Part shown: piece by piece, positions 43,612 to 54,438 of the stretch
Layout: the number at the start of each line of letters is the position of its first letter
How positions within the stretch are numbered: position 1 is the first letter of the stretch
Source: Lepidurus packardi
Taxonomy: Eukaryota > Arthropoda > Branchiopoda > Notostraca > Triopsidae
Direction of reading: 5' to 3'
DNA: 64,000 bases
NCBI GenBank assembly: GCA_023053545.1
Contig: JAKZAN010000069.1
Location: 62,001-126,000, forward strand
Position numbers and translations under genes: made by a program
The notes under the pieces: generated by a model
Database searches by the model: none
What the model was told of the DNA's origin: nothing
The model's input: the letters and a program-made list of their open reading frames with translations, nothing else

Positions 43612-46193
43612 CCAACGACGATTGTTTCGGATTCAAAACCCCTTTTGATAACGAAGATTTTGAAAGCAAGCCACTAACGAAACGTCTGGTGACGAGCTGG
43701 TCCTTCAAAATGTATGATGCCTTAGCGTGTCCACTCTTCTGCTCTTTCTGGCGTAAGTTATTTATTCAAAAATCCTTTATTCAAATAAGTTCTTTTATTC
43801 AAAAATCATTTATTCAAATAAGTTCTTTTATTCAAAAATCCTTTATTCAAGAATTCTGTCGCGAAGGTAAAGATTGGGATGAAGAACTTACGCCAGAAAG
43901 AGCAGAAGAGTGGACACGCTGGTTGCTTGAATCGAAAGATTTGCCACTCGTGAAGATTACGCGGATAATCCTTGTTACAACAAATCCTGAGAAGATCAAA
44001 CTGCATATCTTTTGCGATGCGAGCGAGAAATCTTACGGAGCCGTGTCCTACTTAAGAACTGAAATGAATGACAAAACTGAAGTCGGTTTTCTCTTGTCCA
44101 AAATTCTCGTCGCCAATTAAAGGTAAACTCACTATCCCGAAATTGGAACTCATGTCCTGCCTCATGTCGGCAAGAATTGAGAAATCGATAAAAGAATATC
44201 TCAATCTAAGCCAAAACGTAGTTACGTACTACTGGTCAGATTCGGAAGTAGCTTTGAATTGGATTCGCTCAGACACACATAGCCTACCACCCTTTGTGGC
44301 TAACCGTGTATCTGAAATTCAAACCTTAACTAATCCTGACGGATGGAAGCATTGCCCTGGGAAACTAAATCCCGCGACAATGTTCCAGGGGACTCTCCAT
44401 AAAACACCTAGCCGACGATCGAATTTGGTGCGAAGGACCCGCCTTCCTTAGAAAACCCAAAGAAGACTGGCCTAAACCGAAACCCCAGAAAGTCAAAAAA
44501 GCGAAAGAAGAGTCTTGTCTTATAAAAAGCAGTTATCGATGAAACTCGATTCAGCCATTGGACAAGATTGTTGAATACCACTGCCAGAACCTTCCGAACC
44601 ATTCGACATTGGAAGAACAAACGGCCTGAAACCCAAAGAAACGTTCCATTTTCGCTGTCGGAAATAGAGGAAGCAGAAGTTTATTGGATTAAAGAAATTC
44701 AGCGAAAAACGTACAGCAAAGAAATTCTCAACCTAACGAAGGGGAAGACATTGGAAAATTTAAAAATATCAGTTTTCTTACCCTTGCTGGACTCGAAAGG
44801 AATACTGCGAATCGGAGGGCGTCTAAACTTTGCTCCGGACCTCACTGAAGACGAAATTCATCCAATCCTGCTACCCAGCGAAAATTACGCAACAACTCTG
44901 TTGATCAGGCATTACCAGGAAAAGAATTGTCATGCCGGCACCAACGATACTCTCAACCTTCTGAGAAAGAAATACTGGATCGCGCAAGGCCGAAGAAAAG
45001 TCAAGGCTTTAGTGAAACACTGCACGACATGCAGAAAAATCCTAACAAAACCAGTGAACCAACAAATAGCGCCACTTCCAGTAGACAGAGTAACACGTCA
45101 CCGTCCATTTGAAGTTACCGGCCTAGACTTTGCCGGACCACTGTATGTCACAACAGGCCAAGAAATGAAGGTGTATATCTGTCTCTTCACCTGTTTGACA
45201 GAAAGAGCTGTACACCTTGAACTTTGCCCAAGTATAGATTCAAAAGCGTTCTGGTGCGCTTTGAAAAGGTTTCAAGCCACCAGAGGGCCTTGCAAAACCT
45301 TGCTGTCAGATAACGCCAAGACATTCAAAAGAGCAAACGAAGAATTACTAGACGTATGGAACGATATCGCATCTCTAAAAGAGAACGAAGAATTTACATC
45401 GTACCTGAACATGAAACGAATAGAATGGAAATTTATCGTGGAAAGAGCACCCTGGTGGGGTGGCGTGTATGAACGCATGGTTAAGACAGTAAAAGTCGCC
45501 TTAAGAAAAGTCTTAATGCGCAGCTCGGTTGACGAAGAAAATTTAAGAACCTTACTGAAGGAAGTCGAATGTTTTGTAAATTCTAGACTCACTACCTTCA
45601 GTAGCAATGATCCCTTCGAGCCAAAACCTTTGTCACCCGCTCATTTCCTAATCCCAAATACCTTTTGTTTATTACCTGATTCAATCCCAAAAAATGACCC
45701 TGATTATCTAAGTCAAATTGATGTCTTCAAACAATTCCTAGAAAACCGAGAGAAAATTTTGGAAACCCTCTGGAAGCGTTGGACCGAAGATTACCTGAAA
45801 GAACTCAATTTGACCGCTAAATGGCGGAAACGTAACGAAATGACTGTGCAACCTGGAGATGTAGTCCTCATCTCGGACGACAACTTACGCAGAATGCAGT
45901 GGAAATTAGGAGTAATTGAAGACGTTCACGAAGGAGTAGACAAGCTGGTCCGCAGTTGCCGGATTCGTACGAAACGTGTAATTATACGGCGTCGCGTTCA
46001 GAGAATCCGCCCCCTTGAACTCAACATCCGTGAATCCGAAGCGTTTCAGAAAAGAAAAGACCGTTCTCCTAGCCCACCACTTGAAGAACTTGATGATGAG
46101 AAACCTTCACCGAATTCTCATGGCAGGGAAGATGTCATGGAACGAACCACACGGAGAGGGAGGAAAGTTAAACTTCCCTCCAGATATGTCTGA
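43612..46193 (+). pseudogene. BEL-2 Pol, 3' half (RT end, RNase H, integrase)
   Basis: Begins at the hAT boundary with an RT-end segment (KPLTKRLVTSW), then a scrambled patch (43727-43922). Next come WDEELTPERAEEWTRW and RNase H (FCDASEKSYGAVSYL, KLTIPKLELMSCLMSARIEK, YYWSDSEVALNWIRS). Frame changes occur near 44110 and 44385. The last 541 codons (44568-46193) are open: an integrase finger (H...H...CTTCRK), GLDFAGPL, LLSDNAKTF, APWWGGVYERMVKTVK and a C-terminal DVVLISDDN domain. The 5' half and LTRs are not identified. It is a different, more diverged family than BEL-1. Confidence 0.85.
43727..43922. repeat. Inverted repeat flanking a TTTATTCAAA tandem array inside BEL-2
   Basis: The 35-bp GCGTGTCCACTCTTCTGCTC... 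at 43727 is the exact reverse complement of the real coding segment at about 43888-43922. Between them lie about two and a half copies of a 36-bp unit built from TTTATTCAAAAATC and TTTATTCAAATAAGTTCT (43758-43852). The duplicated, inverted piece interrupts RT-RNase H coding, so it arose after the element decayed or caused its decay. Confidence 0.9.
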
Positions 46194-46945
46194 GGTAGCC
46201 ACAAGCGGCGCTGTCGCCTCCTGGGGACGGGCCCGATGATCGCCCTCCTTAAAGAAACCGGTTCCTATAGACGGGCAGAGAAACAACACGTTGTGAAACG
46301 TGACGGCAGAGAAACAACACTAAATTAGTGTTCCGAAGAGATTCAAGTTATCCTCGTTTAACAATCTCCGTTTTGTATTCAAGTAAAAATACAGTTTTAA
46401 TTGCATGTCCTCTGACTCTCAGACATCGCCTAATGCCTTGTAGTCTGTAGAAGCGCGCATTATTTGATATTTTAGAACGTGATAAATAATCCTTACCTAG
46501 TTCAGCAAGCAATTGTCAAATGGCTGATGGAAAATCGGTTTTGCAGCCAGCCGATTTGTTGTAACGTCAACTGGCCTGATATCTATGCGCAAAGGTAGGC
46601 GACAAGTTACTGAATAATAACTGACAATAAGTGTAAGTTACAATAAGACTTTGGGCCAAATTTGCTGGAAGCCAAAGAAAAATCGTCCGATTTGGAATTA
46701 TCACAGTAACTTGAAGTAATGTATGTGACATTATTTTAACAAAGTTTTGTCACTGTTCCTTACAAATCCTACTTACGATTTAGTATTTACAAATCCACTG
46801 GAATCTAAAGAAAGTAAATTTTAAGTAAACAAAAGAAAAAGGCAAGCACGAGAATAACCATGACGTTCAAGACAACCGTTTTGTGTTGTGCTAATGGATT
46901 TAGTGTTGATTTTGCGTAGTTTTACCTTCGGAATCCTTTTGTTGT
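46194..46945. other. BEL-2 3' flank, no gene found
   Basis: Directly after the pol stop a polypurine-like CCTGGGGACGGGCCCGA may begin a 3' LTR. A 16-bp direct repeat GGCAGAGAAACAACAC occurs twice (about 46274-46320). No matching LTR partner is in the window. The rest to 46945 is AT-rich and without motifs. Confidence 0.35.
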
Positions 46946-47322
46946 CGTCTTTATACTCGAAGGCGTTTATTGTCAATGGGGGAGGTAGCTTACACAAGGG
47001 GAATAGCAACGGGATAAAGGGAGCAAGGGAAACTCTCTAATCATCGACTAACCAACTTACTTAACAACTAACCAACATGGTTCCGACTGACTAACCAACT
47101 TGCTTACGACTAACGGACAGAACTACGGCAGCTTTTCGACAGCCCCCGTTTGCGACTTGGGGTCTGCTTTTATTCTGGGGAACACAACCAAAGGGGAAAA
47201 ACCAACATGGGGACAGGAAGAAACTTTATAAAGGCAACTGCACGTGCCACAAAACCAAACCCTATACTAAAAATAACTTATAACCGACTTTCTAACCCTA
47301 ACACATTTCAACAATCGTAACA
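46946..47322 (-). repeat. 3' LTR of gypsy-3
   Basis: 377 bp; its outer end reads CGTCTTTATAC where the partner has TGTCTTTATAC. Contains repeated ACTAACCAAC motifs (about 47046-47105). Confidence 0.9.
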
Positions 47323-47386
47323 TTCCCCACCACTGAAAGAAACTACCAGTTTCACATACAGACAAGAACAACATGAATACGAAGCT

Positions 47387-50300
47387 TCAACAGATGTAAT
47401 CTTGAAGACGGACGTTAGGCATCCTTCGCCGTCCACGGCTGCTGACCGCTGGGGGGTGCAAGACTTCTTCCTCTTCGGGGTACGTCTCTTCTTCGGGTTC
47501 TTCGCCCATAGGGGATAGGTTTAGCTCCGTCTCGTCATCCATATCTGGCTCGCCGACCACTGCTTGACTTGGATCTTCACGTACGCCCGCAGGTGCTCTT
47601 CGTAGATTTGAGCCATGCACCAAGCGCTTAACGCGACCACGCTGGATTACATAATTGGGCCGCTGGATTTGTACAATACGATAAGGGCCGTCTGCCCTTT
47701 TGGCTAGCTTCGGAGATAACCCTCGTTTAACCTGTTTTACCTTTAGGAACACCGAATCTCCTACTGAGAACAACCCTTTCTCGCCGAGGCGAGCTTGAAT
47801 TACCACCTGACTCTGATTGATGTTCACCAACGCCTTCTCAGACAATGCTTCCGACGTTTCCCGCATACGCTTGACGTACTCGTCATACCTTTCAACTGTA
47901 AACGTAGCGTCGTCACCTATTACCTCATGCTCCACAGGAGTCCGCAAGTTCCGACCAAACGCCAACTCCGCCGGGGAGTAACCTGTAGTGGAATGTTGCG
48001 CACTGCGATAAGCTAACAAAACTGAGGGCAAGAACTCGTCCCAATCATCTTGATAACGGTTTACATACTGGGATAACATTTCGCACAATGTGCGATTAAA
48101 ACGTTCCGTTTGACCATTCCCTTGAGGATGATACGGGGACGTGCGAATTTTTGTTACTCCAAGCTTCTCACACAGACTCTTGACCAAACGGGATTCAAAA
48201 TTGGTACCTTGGTCAGTTAAAAGCACCTTGGGAACCCCAAATCTACCTATGAAATCTAGCACACACTGACTGATAGTCTTAGCCAACTGATCAGCCATGG
48301 CGTAACACTCGACCCATTTCGTATAAAGATCAGACACGACGAGAACATAACGACAACCAGAATTTGACATTGGCATAGACAACACGTCCATCGATATTTG
48401 ACTAAATGGCATGCCAATCACAGGAACGTTTCGTAAAGCCTCACGAACGGGATTAGGGTCAACTTTAATTTCCAAGCAGCTCTTACAACTTCGACAATAC
48501 AACCTTATGTCATGTTTCATATTGAACCAAAAGAACAATGGACTAATACGAGCTAACGTCCTCTTAAACCCAAGATGACCGGACGCTGGAACATCGTGAG
48601 CTAACTTCAAAATTTCTGCGCGTCTTGCGGGATGCGGTACCACTAAGAGCTTCTCCGCTCCTTGCTGATTACTTCTGTAAACCACCGAACCTTCTACAAA
48701 GTACTCGGCTTTATCCTTCCGATAAAACTCGACTTCCGGACCGAAGGTCTCAGACGCTAAATCTTCTTTCGGTCTACCGCTTTCCAAATGCGACACAAAC
48801 GACTCAAATTCCTCAACATTTTCTTCACCCGCACCCACTTGCAGCTGACGACATTGTCTTGACAGAGCGTCGGCATGGGGGATTGCTTTCCCGGCCTTGT
48901 GCCGTATCTCAAAGCTGTACTGACTTAACCAAGTTACCCAGCGGGATAACCTCGGGGACCGTCCCCCCAACGACTTCCAATACTTTAGGGCCTGATGATC
49001 CGTCACAAGGAGAAACGCGCGACCTAACAGAAAATGTCTAAACTTCTCGATACCACTTAATAACGCAAGAAACTCTTGCTCGGTCGTGCTGTAATTCCTT
49101 TCCGCGGGTTTCCATAACCCTGACGCATAGGCTATTGCAAACTCATGACCGTTGTCATCCTCTTGTGCCAACACGGCACCCCACCCTGACTGGCATGCAT
49201 CAGTCGTCAACACGAAAGTTTTCTTTACATCGGGGCTTCTTAACACAGGTTCCGCACATAACACCCGCTTAAGCGACTGGAAAGACTTTTCGCAAGGGTC
49301 AGACCAGAGAAAGGGTTCATCTTTCTTCGTTAACCTAAATAACGGTTCGGCTAACTGTGCAAATAGAGGAACAAAATGCCTGTAATATCCGCCGAACCCT
49401 AAAAACTGTCTAACCTGCCTTATATCACGGGGTTGAGGCCACTGCCGAATTGCTTCCGTCTTCTGGTGCGTTGGTCTAACCCCCTCAGGGCTCAATGCAT
49501 GACCCAGGAACTCAACTTTCTTCGCAAAGAACTTACATTTCTGTGGGTTCAGCTTAACACCACTTACATTCAAACGCTCTAAAACAACTTCCACATCAGC
49601 CATGTGCTGTTCAAACGAGTTGCTAAAAATAAGAACGTCATCTAGATACACCAACACCGAGTGCCAGGTCAGACCCATAAGCACTCTATTCATCAAACGC
49701 TGAAACGTACCAGGGGCGTTACAAAGCCCGAACGGGAGAACGTTAAACTGATAGAGGTTGTCACCAGTTGTGAAGGCTGTAATCTCCTTTGAGTCTTCAG
49801 CTAAAGGCACTTGCCAGTAGCCACTCTTCTGATCAAGGCTTGTAAACCACGTCGCCTTTCCTACCGCCCCTAACAGATCGTCCATCCTGGGTAACGGGAA
49901 ACTGTCCTTCTTGGTGACTGCGTTCACTTTCCTAAAGTCTACACAGAAACGGTAGGTTCCGTCTTTTTTGTGAACCAGTACAATTGGACTCGCCCAGGGG
50001 GAACTACTAGGCTCGATGATCCTGCTCTCAAGCATCTCGCTAATCTGCGTGTTGATCACGTCTTTTAAATGTATGGGAATCCTATACGGAGCTTGCTTAA
50101 TAGGCTTAGCTGTAGTCTCAATCTTATGAGTTACCCCTTCCACTCTACCAACTTGACCGCTTAGAGCGAAAATTTCTTTAAACCTACTGAGTAAACCACT
50201 AGCTTGCCGCAATTGTTTACCCCTTAACTCAGGCAATGGGGGTAACCACCCCTGCTTCGCATCTACACTACCCTTTAACGGTGGGAGAATTTCATCTGCC

Positions 50301-51790
50301 ATCATAGCCACGGAAACTGCACCTAACATTTCACCCTCTTCCAGGCTAACGGGGCTTTCACTCACATTACATACAACAATGGGCACACTCACGGCGGTGT
50401 CGGATACACACGCTCTCGCTACCAACAAACCTTTTTCAAGGAGGTTAGTACCCGGTTCAATCAACATGGTTTCGCCTCCCGTCAACCGCCTACAACCAAA
50501 AGGCTTACGGAGAGTGGCTGAAATAACCATCTCCGTGTCAGGATCAAGCACAACTGTTTCGCGTACTTCAATGACGCCATTAAAGTTTACCTCTGGGACA
50601 ACCTCGCCATCCAGCTCTAACACACCTTGACCGATATCGATCCTAGCATTGCATGTTTTCAGGAAGTCCATACCGATAATAACATCATCAGAGCAATCGA
50701 CTATCAGAACATCTACTGTCCAGCAACCACGTGGTCCCCACTTAAGCTCTATAGTCGTCTCACCCCTTGTCTCTAGTCTGGTACTACGCTTAGCAGTAGA
50801 TACTTCTCGCGTCGTATCCCTAACTGCCAATCTCGAGATCCTGTCGGCATAGGCCTCGCTAATTAGGGAACTTTGGCTACCTGTGTCAACCACAGCGTTA
50901 CCGCTGACACCGTTTACTTTTACCGTCAACATAGGACATGGTTCCGTGACCAAACGACGTACTACCGGCTGATTACCATTACCCTGCTTTGGGCAAACCT
51001 TGGCTAAATGCCCGACTTCTTTGCACTTTCGACAACGCGTGCGACAATTACCAGCCTCGTGACCCTTCAGGGTACACTTGCTACACAACACAGGACAGTT
51101 CTTTCGAACGTGTCCTTCACCATTACACCCGTAACAACGAAAGGGCTTGTGACTTACGGCTTTGCGTTCACCCTCGGCCTCGTTACCTACTGAGACTTGA
51201 CGGTTTGCGACTCCAGACGCAGAACCAGACGAACCAGACACACCAGACGAACCAAACAAACCAGACGAACCAGGCTTTTTCGCTGCCAAACGAGAGGAAC
51301 GAATCGAATTCACCATCTCGATATACCCCTCCAAACACTCCAACCGCACGTCGTAGACCTGTACACGCCATCCTTCGGGCAATCCCTGGACAAACCGTTC
51401 CATTACAAAACGGTCCACGATCTTCTCGTCGGTAATCTCTGGAGTCGACATCTTGAACAGGTGCCGCAGGTCACTGGCGTATGCTCGGGCGGATTCTTCA
51501 CGACGCAACATCCTCCGGTTGAAATCCATAAGCCTTAGGCGGCGAGATGTCTTCGGCTGAAATATCTTCTCCAAACTCTCGACAAGAGTTGCATACGACG
51601 AAGGTGGCTCGGCCACAGTATCCAAAACACACTCGGCATCACCTCTCAACAACGCGGGAAGAACTTTAAAACACTGCAGGTCTGTCCATCCATTTGCGGT
51701 AGCAACCTTGCGAAATCGGTCCATAAACCTAGTAAAGTCCGTCGTTCCATTAAATTCCGGGGGTATGATCAAAGGCTTATTTGCCGACAT
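47387..51790 (-). CDS. gypsy-3 Gag-Pol polyprotein
   Basis: The open frame extends up to 51850, but the first codons lack an ATG. The first ATG is at 51790 (MSANKPLIIPPEFNG), giving about 1467 residues. Gag has a retrotransposon-gag helical domain, a Gly/Ser-rich linker, then three CCHC knuckles (CYGCNGEGHVRKNC, CSKCTLKGHEAGNC, CRKCKEVGHLAKVC). Protease has VVDTGSQSSL, then RT with YRFCVDFRKVN, LPFGLCNAPGTFQRL and an intact YLDD (about residue 715). RNase H has TTDACQSGWGAVLAQ. Integrase has HLGFKRTL...CKSCLEIK, DVLSMPM, LLTDQGTNFESRL and YHPQGNGQTERFNRTL, then a GPYRIVQ module and an acidic tail. No stops or shifts are seen, and it has no envelope gene. It looks potentially competent. Confidence 0.95.
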   Translation of the reverse strand: MSANKPLIIPPEFNGTTDFTRFMDRFRKVATANGWTDLQCFKVLPALLRGDAECVLDTVAEPPSSYATLVESLEKIFQPKTSRRLRLMDFNRRMLRREESARAYASDLRHLFKMSTPEITDEKIVDRFVMERFVQGLPEGWRVQVYDVRLECLEGYIEMVNSIRSSRLAAKKPGSSGLFGSSGVSGSSGSASGVANRQVSVGNEAEGERKAVSHKPFRCYGCNGEGHVRKNCPVLCSKCTLKGHEAGNCRTRCRKCKEVGHLAKVCPKQGNGNQPVVRRLVTEPCPMLTVKVNGVSGNAVVDTGSQSSLISEAYADRISRLAVRDTTREVSTAKRSTRLETRGETTIELKWGPRGCWTVDVLIVDCSDDVIIGMDFLKTCNARIDIGQGVLELDGEVVPEVNFNGVIEVRETVVLDPDTEMVISATLRKPFGCRRLTGGETMLIEPGTNLLEKGLLVARACVSDTAVSVPIVVCNVSESPVSLEEGEMLGAVSVAMMADEILPPLKGSVDAKQGWLPPLPELRGKQLRQASGLLSRFKEIFALSGQVGRVEGVTHKIETTAKPIKQAPYRIPIHLKDVINTQISEMLESRIIEPSSSPWASPIVLVHKKDGTYRFCVDFRKVNAVTKKDSFPLPRMDDLLGAVGKATWFTSLDQKSGYWQVPLAEDSKEITAFTTGDNLYQFNVLPFGLCNAPGTFQRLMNRVLMGLTWHSVLVYLDDVLIFSNSFEQHMADVEVVLERLNVSGVKLNPQKCKFFAKKVEFLGHALSPEGVRPTHQKTEAIRQWPQPRDIRQVRQFLGFGGYYRHFVPLFAQLAEPLFRLTKKDEPFLWSDPCEKSFQSLKRVLCAEPVLRSPDVKKTFVLTTDACQSGWGAVLAQEDDNGHEFAIAYASGLWKPAERNYSTTEQEFLALLSGIEKFRHFLLGRAFLLVTDHQALKYWKSLGGRSPRLSRWVTWLSQYSFEIRHKAGKAIPHADALSRQCRQLQVGAGEENVEEFESFVSHLESGRPKEDLASETFGPEVEFYRKDKAEYFVEGSVVYRSNQQGAEKLLVVPHPARRAEILKLAHDVPASGHLGFKRTLARISPLFFWFNMKHDIRLYCRSCKSCLEIKVDPNPVREALRNVPVIGMPFSQISMDVLSMPMSNSGCRYVLVVSDLYTKWVECYAMADQLAKTISQCVLDFIGRFGVPKVLLTDQGTNFESRLVKSLCEKLGVTKIRTSPYHPQGNGQTERFNRTLCEMLSQYVNRYQDDWDEFLPSVLLAYRSAQHSTTGYSPAELAFGRNLRTPVEHEVIGDDATFTVERYDEYVKRMRETSEALSEKALVNINQSQVVIQARLGEKGLFSVGDSVFLKVKQVKRGLSPKLAKRADGPYRIVQIQRPNYVIQRGRVKRLVHGSNLRRAPAGVREDPSQAVVGEPDMDDETELNLSPMGEEPEEETYPEEEEVLHPPAVSSRGRRRMPNVRLQDYIC

Positions 51791-52006
51791 AGCGAAACCG
51801 TAATCCACCAAGGCAAACGGCAAAACTCCCCACAGTGATTGGGAATCCACGTTTTTTTAACTCGCAGGTAACACGCCAACCGATCACGTTCACCAGTTCT
51901 GGTCACAACTGTTAGAGCTACCGGATAACTCTTCCACAGGCAAGGTCACTGTTCGACGCCACTACACGGTCACAATCCGGGCTGCTATCCCACCGCTGAA
52001 TGTCAT

Positions 52007-52383
52007 TGTCTTTATACTCGAAGGCGTTTATTGTCAATGGGGGAGGTAACTTACACAAGGGGAATAGCAACGGGATAAAGGGAGCAAGGGAAACTTTCTA
52101 ATCATCGACTAACCAACTTACTTAACAACTAACCAACATGGTTCCGACTGACTAACCAACTTGCTTACGACTAACGGACAGAACTACGGCAGCTTTTCGA
52201 CAGCCCCCGTTTGCGACTTGGGGTCTGCTTTTATTCTGGGGAACACAACCAAAGGGGAAAAACCAACATGGGGACAGGAAGAAACTTTATAAAGGCAACT
52301 GCACGTGCCACAAAACCAAACCCTATACTAAAAATAACTTATAACCGACTTTCTAACCCTAACACATTTCAACAATCGTAACA
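52007..52383 (-). repeat. 5' LTR of gypsy-3
   Basis: 377 bp, partner of 46946-47322. Inside it on the minus strand, downstream of ...AAGACA, is ATGACATTCAGCGGTGGG, where a primer-binding site would be expected but is not obvious. Confidence 0.9.
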
Positions 52384-52523
52384 CTAGTAAATAAATGAGT
52401 GTCCGCGGCCAAAGCCAAAAAGATATTTATTGGATTTTTTTTATAGTCGACAATTTACAGCAGCAACTTGAGGATATAGTCAACGTTTCGCAAGAATCGT
52501 GCCACCCCTATGACCGCACTACA

Positions 52524-53085
52524 GGCAAGTAATCCGTCGCTTTGATCAATTTATTATTAATTTAGAATCTCTAAGGCTTCATTACCAGTACATAAAGAAA
52601 TGGCTTGAGTTAAACCTTTTGCTAAAATACCATTTTTACATGAGTTGGTAAACAGTTTATTTCTTACTTGTCTAGTCGTTAGTTGATTGACTCATTTAAA
52701 TTAGCTCCCTATAATTTATTTTTTGAATAAAATTAAATTTAAAATCTCCTTCCATTCCCACCAATTTCAGAGAGTGCAGTTAAAGAAACATTTGACTACA
52801 ATTACATGGCAAGTAATCCGTCGTTTTGATCAATTTATTATTAATTTAGAATCGCTAAGGATTCATTACCTGTACATAATGAAATGTCCTGAGTTAGACC
52901 TTTTGCTAAAATACCATTTTTACGTGTAGTTGGGAATCAGTTTATTTCTTACTTGGCTAATCGTTAGTTAATTGAGTTATTTCAATTAGCTCTCTACAAT
53001 TAAATTTTTTATTTCATTTAAAATCTCATCCCATTGCCATCCATTTCAGAGAGCGCAGTTAAATTAAACAGTTGATTGTCATTAT
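52524..53085. repeat. Two-copy tandem repeat of about 285 bp
   Basis: GGCAAGTAATCCGTCG at about 52523 recurs at about 52808, and the following 270 bp match with scattered differences to TTTCAGAGAGYGCAGTTAAA. AT-rich, no coding. The next region to 53760 holds no gene that I can see. Confidence 0.85.
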
Positions 53086-53766
53086 TGAAGAACTGAGTTA
53101 GGAAAAGGGAAATATTTCAAAACTAACTAGTTCTGTTTGCACCGTTAATGCCCAAAAGCTCTCATAATGGCGCTCCAGTCGTATTACGAAATTAGAACGC
53201 AGCTGTGCCTAGGTGGCAACCCCTAAGGAAGCCTCTCCTGTTGGCGTTTAGCGTGTTTTGTCAGAATAAGTGGCTTAAAAAGTGGAACTTTTTGGAAGTT
53301 TTAGAGGTAAGAAACAAGTGGAGAATACTCGCATTCACTTAGACTTAATTAATGTACCAAGTTTAACCTCTAAGTATTCCAGTTAAGCCCGTTCTTGCCA
53401 TTTTTTAAGAGCGATAACAGGCTGTCCGTTGCCTCCACACTCCAACGTTTAGACAACATTTAGATTTTTCTAAACAAACGAAATGTTTAGAAAAATGAAA
53501 GATTTTTGTATTTTTACTTTTTTTTTCTATTTAACATAAGGAGAGCTTACTAGCATACAATGGGATAGAGTGGCGCGTTGAAATTGGGGTAATAAATTGC
53601 ACGTGGTAAGCGTTCACTTTTGCGGGGAATTTTTCAGCACGATAGTGGAAAAACGTCAGTACTTTCCAGTTTCATTGCCATTTTTTATTGGTAGATTGGT
53701 TTGATTTCCATGTAATACTATTTAATTTAATGCTATTTAAACATTATTCGTACAATGCATCCTAGC
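53086..53766. other. AT-rich stretch without gene
   Basis: No long open frame and no motif. Contains an AAATGTTTAGAAAAATGAAA patch and a T-run at 53510. Possibly unannotated host or old repeat DNA. Confidence 0.3.
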
Positions 53767-53774
53767 TTTAATTT

Positions 53775-54438
53775 GGTAATAAGATATCAATAATTGTTTT
53801 CATAGAGTTTTTGTTTCTCTTGGCAAATAGGTACCGCCCAGGGCAGCTAACTTTGCAGTGAACCAGCAGCCTTTTGCAGCCATCTAGGTTCTTCTCTGCT
53901 TTGTACTTTTGTTGAGCTTGTCTGGATTCTTCAAAGGTTGTTTTAGCCGAGAGTGTTCGTGTCTTGACACGAGGTGTCTCAGCTGCTGCTAAATTTGGTA
54001 ATAAGATATCAATAATTGTTTTCATAGAGTTTTTGTTTCTCTTGGCAAATAGGTACCGCCCAGGGCAGCTAACTTTGCAGTGAACCAGCAGCCTTTTTGC
54101 AGCCATCTGGGTTCTTCTCTGCGTTGTACTTTTGTTGAGTATGTCTGGATTCTTCAAAGGTTGTTTTAGCCGAGAGTTTTCGTGTCTTGACACGAGGTGT
54201 CTCAGCTGCTGCTAAATTTGGTAATAAGATATCAATAATTGTTTTCGTAGAGTTTTTGTTTCTCTTGGCAAATAGGTACCGCCCAGGGCAGCTAACGTTG
54301 CAGTGAACCAGCAGCCTTTTTGCAGCCATCTGGGTTCTTCTCTGCGTTGTACTGTTGTTGAGTTTGTCTGGATTCTTCAAAGGTTGTTTTCGCCGAGAGT
54401 GTTCGTGTCTTGACACGAGGTGTCTCAGCTGCTGCTAA
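53775..54438 (-). repeat. Three tandem units of 222-223 bp with coding-like minus strand
   Basis: GGTAATAAGATATCAATAATTG starts at 53775, 53997 and 54220, giving steps of 222 and 223 bp. Units are over 95% alike by eye, ending near GCTGCTGCTAAAA (54438). On the minus strand each unit keeps an open frame reading about AAETPRVKTRTLSAKTTF and CPGRYLFAKRNKNS. The 1-bp length difference (a T-run of 4 or 5) shifts the frame between units, so a continuous protein is unlikely. It may be a minisatellite born from a coding fragment. Confidence 0.9.

Larger units (their letters stand above)
46946..52383 (-). mobile_element. Full-length Ty3/gypsy element (gypsy-3)
   Basis: Two 377-bp LTRs (46946-47322, 52007-52383) bracket a long uninterrupted gag-pol frame on the minus strand. 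On the minus strand the LTR starts TGTTACGATTG and ends TATAAAGACA. AGTGGTGGGGAA precedes the 3' LTR as polypurine tract. The LTRs differ at only about three positions that I can see (such as CTCTCTAA against CTTTCTAA). The flanks are GTTGT and CTAGT, which do not match as a target duplication. Confidence 0.9.

Noticed and set aside
51183-51435. Plus-strand frame rich in Thr, Asn, Gln and Arg opposite the gypsy-3 Gag
   Set aside because: Shadow of the Gly/Ser-rich Gag linker on the opposite strand (ACCAGACGAACC repeats).
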